From the NCBI GenBank assembly GCA_014871385.1, contig CM026426.1, positions 19,044,270 through 19,108,269 of the forward strand: a DNA stretch of 64,000 bases, in the 5' to 3' direction. Numbering within the stretch: position 1 is the first letter of the stretch; every line of letters starts with the position of its first letter. The notes below the pieces were generated by a model. That model was given only the letters and a program-made list of their open reading frames with translations. It had not been told where the DNA came from and did not search any database. The DNA is from Ceratodon purpureus (lineage: Eukaryota; Streptophyta; Bryopsida; Pseudoditrichales; Ditrichaceae). Below, in pieces: positions 27,672-38,615 of this stretch. The translations under genes were made by a program, and so were the position numbers.

Positions 27672-30110
27672 CTAATTGTGGGAGGGAGAATGGGATGGGC
27701 ACGGACTAGGGTCACGCATGACCTGGTCGGTGCAATGATGGCTTGGCTCAGGCATTGATGCAGGCCTAGGATCCGACTCTAGCAAATTTGCACCACCGCT
27801 AGCGGATCCCAAAATCTCTAGTACTCGCGAAGTAGGCAAGGCAATATCTATTGGCTGGACGTTGTGCAGAACTAGACCCACATTCGGGTAAAGAGCGACA
27901 TTACTGATGCCTTGCAGAACACCCTGTAGTGCCACCTGCACGGTCTTGTTCATATCCAAGCTCTCCTTCTCAATCCTATCCATTAAGGACTTCCTCCTTT
28001 CCTTGGACGCCTGCAGTTCTGCAATATGAACTTGAATATCCGGAACGGAAGCTGCTCTCCCTAACGGGGAGGCTTGCCGTGCTGGTGGGTCGACCCTTTT
28101 TTTCTTGAGTGCCTGTTTCCTTGTACCTCGGGCACCACCAGTCTTTCTCCCACTTCCTGATCCCAGCTCCGGTGCTGAGCCCGGTCTCTCTTTGTCTGTA
28201 CGCGTAATGTCTACCTCAGGAAAATCGAGTCTTCTCCCCACTCCACCTTCAGATGCTGTCTCACTCACCGGATCTGAAGGCGGACCATCGCCCTCATTGC
28301 TGATGTCTGCAGTACTGGAGGAGGGGGTTTGGTCTTCCATAGGGGCATCCTTATCCACTTCTACATTGTCACCCTGCTCCTGAGCTCTGCCTTTCCCTTT
28401 CTGCACAGATTTACCAAGTTCCGGAAAACGTTCCTTATCGACATAATATGCGTCGACATGAAAATCGATTGGGTCTAGAGTCAAACCAAGGGACTGAGCA
28501 TCGCTCATATTACCTGAGTCACTATCATCCGCGACGACAAAAGCCAAGATCGAAAGCATCTGAGAAACCGATAGCAAGGTAAACAAGGTTTAGGTCGACT
28601 CGAGCTAAAGTATAGAAGTGTATGCATACACAGTCCAACGCATCAAAACTGTAGAACGATTTAACTCAATTTGAGCTAAAGTGTGGAAACACCTACCATG
28701 GCAGCCAGTAGGGGCTTTGTTCCAGCATAGAGCTGATACACCGCCTCTCCATGTTTGCAGAAAGTGTCGTGGACCTAGATGTATAACTCCATCCTCAACT
28801 CCAATGGATAGATCGGGTACTTCCTTTCATTGAACTTCCTGTTCTCCTTGTAGAGTGGGAGATCCGGCGTGCTGTACTCGCTCTTAGGTTATGGCGGCGA
28901 CACTTCGTTGTCACGTAATTTTGTATCGATGAGAAATAGGAGTCGAACGGGTTCCATCACGATTCTGCTCTTTGGGGGGTGTCCACTGAGTTGCTCGTTA
29001 GGGGCGGGGAAATACTGAGAATTGACCTTCTTGCGACCACTCAAGGTGCTACGCTCTACCCACGTTAGTACCTTAGCGAAGTCCTCATCGTCCCCGCAAA
29101 TCAGAAGCTAGTGCCGAACGTCGTTGAAGTGGGGCTGTCCAAAGTCATCGACCATATTGAAGAACTCCATGAAGAAGGGGTTATCCAAAGTGTAGTTTTG
29201 CCTCGTCTTGTAGGTTGGGAGAAACCGGAAGTCGATGATTCCCAAGGAGAGAGCGTCGCCCACAACCTCCATATATCGGAGGGCGAAGATCCGAAGGTAA
29301 GTCGAGGCTCCCTGATGAATGGGAGAAACCACATCTGAGCTAATGGACTCTAAAACCCATCTCGCACCTGAAGGAAGGTTCTAAAGAACTCAACCGCATA
29401 TATGGAGAGATCCTTGGCAGACGCGTTGCAATACTGTGTAGCTCTGGAGTTAGTCCAGTATGAGTCCGGAATACCCCAATCAAGCAAAACGTGCTTGGAC
29501 TCCTTGGAGACATGGTAAGCCTTCTTGAACTGCTTCCAAGCCGGTACATCAAGGACGCCTCTCTTGATTACTTGTAGGGTCGGTTTAATCTTGTTCAGTT
29601 CCCCCTGAGCTACAGCCTTACGTTTTCTCCGCTCTACCCACTCCTTGACCGTGTAGCAGTCCTCCAGTACATTCATATTCTGCTTAATGACAACCTTCGG
29701 ATATGTGTACTTCCGACTTGGCCTAGACTTATGCAGGATGTGCTTACAAAGCCTCTGATGATCCGCCTCTGACAAATTTCCCAGCCATTTGAAAAACTCC
29801 TTCGGTAGCGTTCCATCCTTGTCTAGAACGAACCTGGCACTCTCATGGAATTTCTTGTGAGGTTCTTCGGTGTTGGGGTCTATGAGTCCACCACATGCCG
29901 CAGAGGCGATCACCTCCTTCCACAAGTCCCAGGTTTCATCGCTGGATGTGATGATCTTTAGCACGTTTGTAAGAAAGGTATGTTCTTCTCTCCCTTCTTC
30001 GACACCAGCGCTTGATGCTTGGCTACATCCATCATTGCGAAGCGCTCCATGATTGCTTCCACAAAGGTTTGCATACACACAAGACATACCTTAGATGATG
30101 CTTTCACGCA
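27672..30110 (-). pseudogene. Divergent DNA-methyltransferase-like gene, interrupted frames
   Basis: Two main exons are visible: about 30110-28697, ending at GCCATG|GTAGGT, and 28559-27672, starting after TTTCTCAG. The first exon contains a basic region, then a segment (SGHPPKSRIVMEPV, then YPIYPLELRMEL) and the motif KHGEAVYQLYAGTKPLLAAM. That motif parallels KPGDIVFEWSAGTG in the gene at 49131-52590 in spacing and in its distance from the preceding Arg/Glu-rich block. The second exon is acidic, Ser/Pro-rich and ends with a coiled-coil-like stretch (QASKERRKSLMDRIEKES). The reading frame is broken: in-frame TAG/TAA at 29110, 28891 and 28777, and frame changes near 30000 and 29355. The family assignment rests on the paralogue-like motif alone. 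The gene is probably a decayed copy. Confidence 0.45.
28589..28680. repeat. Two 21-bp palindromes in an intron
   Basis: Copies at 28589-28609 and 28660-28680 fall inside the intron between the exons ending at 28697 and starting at 28559. Confidence 0.75.
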
Positions 30111-30118
30111 AACTACGT

Positions 30119-30266
30119 TTTAGCTCAAGTTGAGCTAAACTGCGTTAGATTTATCTGATCATTGTAAACAAACAAGATTATATACATTTAGCTCGAAACA
30201 CCATATTCGTTATTTTAAGAGATTTATCGTCTCCCAAAATAATGCATTAGGTCAGGTTGAGCTAAA
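30119..30266. repeat. Two 21-bp palindromes upstream of the 27.7-30.1 kb gene
   Basis: Copies lie at 30119-30139 and 30246-30266, with a half-site near 30187 between them. They flank the 5' side of the minus-strand gene. Confidence 0.7.
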
Positions 30267-30400
30267 ATGGGCACAATGGTCTCATACTTGGCAAGGAAAA
30301 GCTAATAAGCAATTTCCATTAAATTGGGAGATGATCACACACTAGTAATAGGAAATGAAAGAAACAGATAGTTTACTAGAAATATATGAAAAAATACAAG

Positions 30401-30738
30401 GTAGGTCGAACCACCCTAAATGAACATCATGCAAATAACAGGAAATGAACCCAACGGATAACTTGGGCAAACTTATATTATATATATGTGTGGAAATACA
30501 ATTTAGGTCGACACTCTTTAAATGTTGAATCCATGACGGGCCCTTTCAGACCTGTACAAACAATCAAGTTGTTCGACCAACATAGCTGCCTACAGTTTCC
30601 ACAGTATGATATGCAATCAAAGAACATACGGACTTCAGTATAGTCCCATGCCAACAAATGTATGTTAACGGCTCTACTTTCAGAAACCCAAACTAGGAAC
30701 TTCAACGCTAGATGTCGTTTAGGTCGCCTCAACCTAAA
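30401..30738. repeat. Diverged roughly 100-bp repeats carrying three palindromes
   Basis: Copies near 30401, 30502 and 30718 sit in diverged units that share GAAATGAA..., a TATATATG stretch and a GGTCGA core. The third unit (about 30685-30775) is related to 35195-35275 on the far side of the fold-back element. No coding signal is seen from 30140 to 30829. Confidence 0.6.
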
Positions 30739-30829
30739 CGGCTGCTATGTGCCAGTACATATGATATAGAATCAAAGGTTTAGGGTACTAAGTAAAAATC
30801 TAGAAGAAGAACTATAAGTGACATGTTGG

Positions 30830-30837
30830 TATTCTGC
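30830..30837. repeat. Left 8-bp target-site duplication TATTCTGC
   Basis: TATTCTGC lies directly before the element end CAGGGTTGTT and is identical to 35182-35189. Confidence 0.9.
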
Positions 30838-30869
30838 CAGGGTTGTTCAAATAGACGTCGGACCCGGCT

Positions 30870-31445
30870 CCGGACGTCAAGACGTCCGACCCGGACGTGG
30901 CGTCCCCGACGCTCGAGAATTACGTCGCGGTAATAATTTTGCGACCCCGGAGGGGTAAAAACATTCCCCAGCCGTCCGATCGGCCGATCCCGCCACCACG
31001 CCCCATCTCGGTGGTCCATACGCGGGGACGGCCGCGGGGTCGTTGGGGATGGCCGCACGTCGATCCGACGGCCAAGATGCGGCCGTGCTGGCACATCGCG
31101 GGCCGTCGCATGTGGGCGGCCCTCCTGGGCCGTCGGATCCCACCGCCGTCGCCGTGGCCGACCGCGGGAACGGCCTCGGGGACGGCCGCGGGATCCGACG
31201 GCCCAGATCGACCCAGGCGCAGGCCATCGGGGACCGCTCGAGCGGCGCGGCCGTCCCCGTGGCCGTCCCCGCGGTCGACAACGGCGACGGCCGCGGGATC
31301 GGACGGCCCGCGACCGGCATGGTTGGCCACGGAGGGCCGTCCGATCCCGCGGCCGTCCGCGTGGGCGACCGCGTGGAAACGCGGCCGTCCACGTGGCCAA
31401 CCGCATGGAGACGCAGCCGTCCCAGCGACGGCCGCGGGGACGGCC
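30870..31445. repeat. GC-rich CGGCCGTC array, left arm
   Basis: Degenerate units built on GGCCGTCCGATCCCGC and related words fill the outer left arm. Long open frames exist on both strands, but all are repeat shadows. Confidence 0.8.
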
Positions 31446-31486
31446 GCAAATTAAAAAAAAAAAATCCCGAATCTTAAAATCTTCAT

Positions 31487-31601
31487 AACTTCTTCAAAAC
31501 GTCTCCAAATCGGGCTTATGAGGTGTTTTTTGGCATCTACATTTCCTGTAGATGCCAAAAAACATCTCATAAGTCCAATTTGGACAGGTTTTGAAGAAGT
31601 T
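31487..31601. repeat. Long hairpin in the left arm
   Basis: An imperfect inverted repeat with stems of about 55 bp is centred on the 5-nt loop TTTCC (31542-31546). Outer bases AACTTCTTCAAAAC pair with GTTTTGAAGAAGTT, and the inner 20 bp pair almost perfectly (TTTTTTGGCATCTACA against TGTAGATGCCAAAAAA). Confidence 0.85.
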
Positions 31602-32261
31602 ACGGGAATTTGGAGATTTCGGGAAGTTGAGGGGTCGGCCGTCGGCGGGGACGGGGGGCCGACCCCGGTGACGGCCGCGGGGACGGCCCCCGCCCGGTTG
31701 GAGGCGGGGTCTCGCATGGCCTTCCTTCTTCTCTTGCGTTTTCTCTAGAGACGGCCTCCCCTCCCCTCCTCCCCTCGTCCAACCTTGACAAAACAATTCT
31801 ATTTCTAGATACTCTAAAAACAAAATCAATACCGAATTAGAAATTTGAGACATATCCCTGAAATCATGGAAAATGTCCAAAAGATTTTGTAATCGGGATT
31901 GTGGGATCCGCCTTGATGTTGGGGTATACTTTAGAAGGAGATATTTATGCCGTTCAATTGTTGGTGCTCTACTATGGTTTGCAAACATAATCTCAATGTT
32001 TAGAAGGAAGAATACATTTGTTTTGGAAATGAAATTATGGCCCATGGGCCTATAGACAAGGGAGGTATACGATGGGGGGTACAACTTAAAAGGTAATGAG
32101 AAGCTTATAAAAAATAATATTCTTTTATTTGAAGACATTATTTCGTTAGGTAATAAAGTTAAAGGAGAACTCGACATGGATTTCTCTTACATTAATATGA
32201 CAAGTTTGTATGTTTTTGTCTTTAATTTTATATGGCAAGACAAATCCTTTTTTCCATGAAA

Positions 32262-33841
32262 ATGCGCTTTTCCTAATTAATTGCTTTCTTGGGTATTTAA
32301 ATTTATGCCCACTGTAGATTGTATATCTTAGTGTTATTGAACTTATTTCTTATGTTTTCAAATACCATTTTATTCTATGTAATTTTAATTAATTATTTTC
32401 CAATTATTGTCTCGTGCTTTATCTAATCCTTTAATCTTTAAGAAAAAAGTCCTTTCTAAGTTGGATATTTTTATTTAGTTTCTTCTTTTGCCATAATGTT
32501 ATCACCATGACATGGTTTTTTCTATTCACTTCATACTCCTCATTTCTTCTTGTATGTCATTTCCACTCTTGCAATTATTATTATTATTTTTTATTTGATC
32601 TTTTATTCTAATTATCTTTTTGATTTATTATTACCTCTCATGTACTTTTTTTATTTTTTATTTTTTCCCATGATATCTATCTTCTCTATACACATCTATT
32701 TCCTTCAAACCTTTTCCCATTGTAGTTTGTCTGTCTCGCGGTTATTTGTTATGTTTCATTTACTGTCATATTGTATTTTATTTCAATTGTCTGTTTTTTA
32801 TTATTGTCTTGTACATAATATAATCCCCTAATCTTTTATTTATTTTTCCTTTCTTCCGATAGGCAAAAGTAAAAAGATAGAATGGGAGACAGATTAGAGG
32901 AATATTAAATAAATAAATAGATGATGGGAGAGGAATGGAAGGATAGGAAAATGAGAAGATAAAATGGAAGAATAATGTTAAGATAAAAAACTAAAGAGAC
33001 GATAGAATGGAAAAATAGTGTAATAATAAAAAGTTCAGAGTATAGAATGGAATAATAGTGTAATAATAAAATAACAAGAAGATAGAATGGAAGGCAAATG
33101 GAAAAAGTATAAAAATAAAAGATAGAATCTGAGACTAAGGAAAGAATACAAAATAATTAAATACTTAAATAAATAAATAAACAAATATAAATTTTTGGCT
33201 ATGAGATATGTGTTTGTATTTCCACATTTAGATGAATCCACATGTTATGTCTTTCATTCATAAAAATAATGATTATGAATCACCTTTAAGATGGAAAAAA
33301 AATCATAAGTCTCAGAATAAAAAATTGACGAGATTTGTTAAACTTTAAGCCATATAGACTCGGTGTTTGTGTAAAAGGAATGGAAGGCAAACAATGTGGA
33401 ATTCACTTGCCCAAGTACTCAAATGTAATACTAGCATATCTTTCATTTCAAAAGCAAGAAACAGTTATCTTAATGTCAACTCCCAAACCTTCAAAATTCA
33501 CTCACCTTTTAAAATTAAACATCCACCCTTGTCAGATTGCTTGGTTTTTTAATTAATTAATCAATTTATTTATTATTAGAACTAAAATTTAATGTATTTA
33601 AATTTCTATCCTCTATCACTTATAATGAATTTTTTGTCCACCATCTTCGACTTCTAATTCAACTTTACAATCCTCAATTCTATTTAATGTGTCCTCCAAC
33701 CTCCTTCACACAATTTCAACCTCTATCTAATTTGATTTGGAATCTAATTTCTAAGTGTTACGTCCTCTACAACATACCTTCCAAATCCTCTCATTCAAAT
33801 TCATTTATAAATTTCAAGTTTATCCTTTATTTAATTCCAAT
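32262..33841. other. AT-rich spacer of the fold-back element
   Basis: About 1.6 kb of AT-rich sequence with T-rich tracts on the left and AAGATAGAATGG-like repeats at about 32870-33140. No conserved protein is seen. Confidence 0.6.
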
Positions 33842-34539
33842 GTTCCATTTCTGGAAAAAGGGATTTGTCTTGCCATATAAAATTAAAGCCAAAAACATAC
33901 AAACTTGTCATATTAATGTAAGAGAAATCCATGTCGAGTTCTCCTTTAACTTTATTACCTAACGAAATAATGTCTTCAAATAAAAGAATATTATTTTTTA
34001 TAAGCTTCTCATTACCTTTTAAGTTGTACCCCCCATCGTATACCTCCCTTGTCTATAGGCCCATGGGCCATAATTTCATTTCCAAAACAAATGTATTCTT
34101 CCTTCTAAACATTGAGATTATGTTTGCAAACCATAGTAGAGCACCAACAATTGAACGGCATAAATATCTCCTTCTAAAGTATACCCCAACATCAAGGCGG
34201 ATCCCACAATCCCGATTATAAAATCTTTTGGACATTTTCCATGATTTCAGGGATATGTCTCAAATTTCTAATTCGGTATTGATTTCGTTTTTAGAGTATC
34301 TAGAAATAGAATTTTTTTGTCAAGGTTGGACGAGGGGAGGAGGGGAGGGGAGGCCGTCTCTAGAGAAAACGCAAGAGAAGAAGGAAGGCCATGCGAGACC
34401 CCGCCTCCAACCGGACGGGGGACGGTCCCCGCGGCCGTCGCCAGAGACGGCCGGCCGTCCCCACGGCCGTCACCGGGGTCGGCCCCCCGTCCCTTCCGAC
34501 GGCCGACCCCTCAACTCCCCGAAATCTCCAAATTCCCGT

Positions 34540-34654
34540 AACTTCTTCAAAACTTGTCCAAATTGGACTTATGAGATGTTTTTTGGCATCTACAGGAAAT
34601 GTAGATGCCAAAAAACACCTCATAAGCCCGATTTGGAGACGTTTTGCAGAAGTT
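34540..34654. repeat. Long hairpin in the right arm
   Basis: This is the mirror copy of the left-arm hairpin with loop GGAAA (34595-34599). One stem carries GTTTTGCAGAAGTT where the left arm has a perfect match. Confidence 0.85.
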
Positions 34655-34689
34655 ATGAAGATTTTAAGATTCGGGATTTTTTTAAAAAA

Positions 34690-35050
34690 CATTTGCGGCC
34701 GTCTCCGCGGCCGTCGCCGGGGACGGCCTCCCCTCCGCGGCGACGGCAATGGGCCGTTGCCGGGGACGGCCCCTCCACCGCGGCAACGGCCCCCCCCTCC
34801 GCGGCGACGGCAAGGGGCCGTCGCCGGGGACGGCCCCCCCCTCCGCGGCGACGGCAAGGGGCCGTCGCCGAGGACGGCCCCCTCCACCGCGGCGACGGCA
34901 AGGGGCCGTTGCCGGGGATGGCCACCCCCTCCGGGGCGACGGCAAGGGGCCGTCGCCGGGGACGGCCCCTTCCCGACGCGGCCAACGGCCCCCCCCCGCT
35001 CCGCGGCGACGGCCGCACCCTCCCCCGCAACCCCTCCCCCGCGTAGAAGG
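34690..35050. repeat. GC-rich GGCGACGGCAAGGGGCCGTCGCC array, right arm
   Basis: Units of about 50 bp, each containing GCGACGGCAAGGGGCCGT and itself partly palindromic, repeat about six times. The open frames across them are not genes. Confidence 0.85.
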
Positions 35051-35181
35051 TCTGGTTTCACCCCGGTGTGAAACCTATGCGGGTGATTTTTTTTTCTAAG
35101 TCACAGGACGTCCTCTGGCGCTGGCGGACGTCCGCGGACGTCCCCACGTCCCGAGCGTCCCGGACGACCGTGACAACCCTG

Positions 35182-35189
35182 TATTCTGC
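35182..35189. repeat. Right 8-bp target-site duplication TATTCTGC
   Basis: Identical to 30830-30837 and directly adjacent to the right element end. Confidence 0.9.
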
Positions 35190-35223
35190 ACTCGTAAAGT
35201 ACGAACTTCAACGCCAAATGTAG

Positions 35224-35400
35224 TTTAGGTCGCTTCAACCTAAACTGCTGCCTATAATGTGATACAAATGATAAATAAGGAATGGACTTAAACACTTAAG
35301 TAGTGTTCCCTCCAACAAAATATATGTAATTTGCTAGTATTCAAAACATAAACACTATCAACTAATACGCTATATCTCATTCAGGTCGACTCGAGCTAAA
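35224..35400. repeat. Two 21-bp palindromes downstream of the DUF7869-type gene
   Basis: Copies lie at 35224-35244 and 35380-35400. The first sits in a block similar to 30685-30775, so the fold-back element inserted between two related repeat units. Confidence 0.7.
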
Positions 35401-35532
35401 CATCTACCTTTGACTAGAAAACATAATGTTGGATGAATGGATGAACAAAATTCAGTTTAGTTGTCTCCAAACAAATATAAGTGATCTGCCTCAATTTAGA
35501 ACTTCAAGACTACCAACTTGAAAGCTATATGT

Positions 35533-38404
35533 TTATTCGGAATCCAGAGAAACAAATCTCTCCAAGGAGGCCTTTATAATGTCCAGTTGTTTGAGTGGAA
35601 TCTTTAGCGTTGGATCCTTGCCACGCCCCCGCTCGTTCACATTTATCTTAACTTTTGATTTCCAAGCTGTTAAGACTGCATCAGTACTCTACCAAGATTC
35701 AGGTACATCCTTCTCTATTGTCCAACGAAGTCTTCCATCCACATCCCAGCCAGTATAGAATTTCAAAACATTTTCATCTCGGGAAATTGGACGGTAGAAC
35801 TCTACTTGGATTGTGTTCGGGAGGTCAGGGTTCGAATTAGGGTCAGTCAAGGCCCTCGCAAGCCAGAAAAGACAATCGTCTTCATCGCAGGGTCGTAATG
35901 CTAGGAAGTACCTTGCAAAAAGGTCTCGCGCAACACGGAATGATGGTCCTGGGCGATCTCGTTTGTGACCAACAAAGTGATCATCCTCTGCGAACTCCTC
36001 GCGCAAAGTTCCATCTTCCTGAAACTCGTCTTTGACGGAATGAGCGAGCCAAGTGGATGGCCAGAAACCATGCTCTACGGTGGGGACTGCATCAAAGGGG
36101 ATGGAAAGAGCCTCTTTAACATCGTTCCAATAGTATGAGAGTGGCTCATAGATTCTTCTGGACTCGACTGAATCCGAAGATAGCCTCTCCCAATGATCTA
36201 CAAAATCCGACAAGCCGTTAATCACATCAGGCAGGTGCCGCATCTCGCGAGGCGCCACGCCACCAGGAACACCACGGGGCCATAAAGATTGACCTTCAGA
36301 ATCCTCCTTCCACAACTTGATGCCACAACCATCTCCTTTTGGCAACCAGCCGTCGTCGTGACAGAAGATTTTATACTTCATGACTCGGCATCCTGAAGAA
36401 TCTACATAGAATTTGAACTGATGAGCTTTAGTGTGACCCATTAACGTATCGTCGCCATCAAGCATCCACTCCGCGATGAATTTCTTGAAATCTGAGACCT
36501 CCTGAATGAGATGAGGAATTGTTGGTACAGCTTCATTTTTCATGAAGGACTTCATGAGGAGAGGTACTATGGGGAAGTCCTCCCTCTGCAAAGCCATGCT
36601 CCATCGTCCGAAAAGGGCATCAATATCGTCATGAGTATGGCCGACCAGCATGAAGTTCACGTACACTTCGTGAAACACCCGCTTCGCGAAACACCCGCTT
36701 TGCGAAACACCCGCTTTGCGACTAATAGGGACCAGAATGAAAATACAAATCTATTCTTGTTATTGCTGACAGCATTATCCATTTGGACGTTAAGAATGGG
36801 AGGCAAGGGTTTAGCAGCAACAGGAACCTAGGGAGGAGGGCCAAGAGGATCCAAACACATCTTTGAATCATGCAAAAGCGCGGCATACAATGGGTGAGAC
36901 GGATTTTCTTGAAAGAGTTCCCTGGAGGTGGATATTGGAGGTGACTCAAGATCCCGAAGGAGCTTCGCAAACGATCCAACCGTGTAATTAGCGTCGTGTG
37001 AATAAATGTCAAGGCCATAATGGGCGTAACGTTGGTCCACATGCCCATGAGCAAGCATTCCCGTGACAGCAAGAGGAAGCTTCATGAGACCGTCTAAGTG
37101 TTTGACCTTGTGGGATAAGGCCGGCGACGCTGTCTTGGAGTGGTCCATCTTGTCATGAATAATTATAAGAACTTCATGAGGAGTAGCCTTCGACCTGAAT
37201 GGATTTAGGTAGTACAAGTCCCTATACGCCATTGCAAAGTTATTGTGCAGCCTCATTTTCCTAGACCATAACAGGGACGCCTGAGATCCTGTTAACGTCA
37301 ACTTCTTCTGGGACTTGAACTCATCACATTTTGAGCAACGAGCGAAGTTGTCTCCTGCCCGTTTGGCGTAATATTCTGGATAGCTAAGCCTCCTGATCTT
37401 GCTCAAGTTAGAAGCGGACATCGGAGGCAATCCACAGTCCGCTAGATGTTCATCGAGGATCGGAATTTGTTCCTTCCATTTGAAACTGGAAGGCAGAACT
37501 TTAGCTACAACTCTCTCCCCTGAAGGCAGAACACGACTCTTGTGGGGCATGTGGTCGGCATGCCTGTCAAGGATGGCCCCTAGGACGGCACTTGCTACCA
37601 CTGTGTGATTTCTAGGTTTACGTAAACCAGTATTAAGGTGAAATTGAGCTTCGAAACCAGCAGCAGCATACTTGGCATTTCTATAAAATGTACTGGAGCT
37701 CACTCCCATAATCTTCATCCAGGCGAAGGGGCAAACATCTATGCCCTCCAGAGTCACCACACTCCACCCCACTGAGTTCTTGTGAATGTGTCTATGCACG
37801 TCGAGTTTTATGTAGTTTCACAACTACACTGTGGTCTTGTCGTACATACGCGACTGTAGAGTAGAGATTTTATCTCTAGAATAGTGTTTACGCACATCTG
37901 AGCGCAGCACGTATTTGCCGCTACAGAGTTAATTAATGTCTGGGTCATCAGAAACTCAGTGTGACGTGATATAGGTGGGGGGGGGGGTATTCCTAGAGGA
38001 ATTATCATACGATCGGGTACGATCTCCCAGGGATCGATTACGCTCCGCAACCCAACGGTTATAAACATCACGTGGACTATGGTGCTCTAGGCTAACTCCA
38101 TCCAGATAGACGTGGCTGATAGGCCACGTTTTGAAGGAGTACCTCCAATCATCCTCTGACTCTTCTTCGACTAACGAACGTGATACCTGGACGACGACAA
38201 ATAAGCACCAAGGGGACCAACCGTGTTAGTTACCAAGCTGGACCGTGGGTTCTGGATCAAACCCTCTGCTAACGAGATATTGTCGTCACTGTATATTGTT
38301 ACAATCTTGTTCTGCCACAATCTTGAGGGGACAACCACAAAGTCTCGAAGGTCTGGGTTTAAGGGCACTTCAATCGGTCCCTCGACATCTGAGGAGTAAT
38401 CCAT
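35533..38404 (-). pseudogene. DUF7869-type transposase-like gene, frames interrupted
   Basis: Reading on the minus strand, an ATG at 38404 opens a first coding block. Further blocks follow at about 38170-37810 (EDDWRYSFKTWPISHVYLDG, then CCAQMC), 37799-36828 and 36678-35533. The third block has CPFAWMKIMGVSS, a C-x2-C pair (CSKC) and HDKMDHSK near 37150. The fourth has LVGHTHDDIDALF near 36630. These are hallmarks of the DUF7869 family found in transposase-like proteins. A glutamine-compatible TAG at 35691-35689 is followed by 51 coding-like codons ending at TAA 35535-35533. The middle is disturbed by a 16-bp unit present three times (36672-36719) in what should be a continuous LLVAKRVFHEVYVNF stretch. 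Other frame changes lie near a 10-G run at 37977 and near 37810. The copy is therefore probably not functional as read. Three palindromes lie 100-210 bp upstream. Confidence 0.55.
36672..36719 (-). repeat. Three 16-bp tandem units inside the DUF7869-type gene
   Basis: GAAACACCCGCTTYGC is present three times in a row. Two extra copies add 32 bp and change the reading frame, which explains why two long open frames abut here. Confidence 0.85.
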
Positions 38405-38499
38405 TGTACCTGGAATGCAACAGATCCAATTTTATGAGAACATATTATACTCCTTGAAGAAAATTCATCTTTAAGTTTGAGAACTTATCCCAGCAGAAG

Positions 38500-38615
38500 T
38501 TTAGCTCGACTCCAGCTAAACTGTTCCTGGACTATGGGAAGCAGCAGTTTAGCTCGAGTTGAGCTAAACTTCTTTTGCCGTGTGGATGCAGCAGTTTAGC
38601 TCGACTCGAGCTAAA
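38500..38615. repeat. Three evenly spaced 21-bp palindromes upstream of the DUF7869-type gene
   Basis: Copies lie at 38500-38520, 38548-38568 and 38595-38615, 47-48 bp apart, each preceded by GCAGAAG or GCAGCAG. Their regular spacing next to a start codon makes them good candidates for protein-binding sites. Confidence 0.8.

Larger units (their letters stand above)
30838..35181. mobile_element. Fold-back, non-autonomous hAT-type DNA transposon, 4344 bp
   Basis: The ends read CAGGGTTGTT... on the left and, reversed, CAGGGTTGTCACGG on the right. They are flanked by the perfect 8-bp duplication TATTCTGC, as expected for the hAT superfamily. The interior is a giant inverted repeat: left arm about 30838-32261, right arm about 33842-35181, with a 1.58-kb AT-rich spacer. 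The inner parts of the arms (31441-32261 against 33842-34695) are nearly identical; the outer GC-rich CGGCCGTC arrays have diverged in length and unit. No transposase is encoded, and the open frames on both strands are mirror images of the arms. It would need a transposase in trans, for instance from the hAT gene at 60996 or a relative. The clean duplication and high arm identity suggest a young insertion. It lies within the palindrome-bearing region, so it inserted later. Confidence 0.85.

Noticed and set aside
31481-31607. microRNA gene
   Set aside because: The hairpin is part of a transposon arm present in two copies; without small-RNA data a microRNA call is unsupported.
30870-35050. Long Arg/Pro/Gly-rich open frames in the fold-back arms
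   Set aside because: All come from GC-rich arrays and their mirror images, and they appear on both strands at once.
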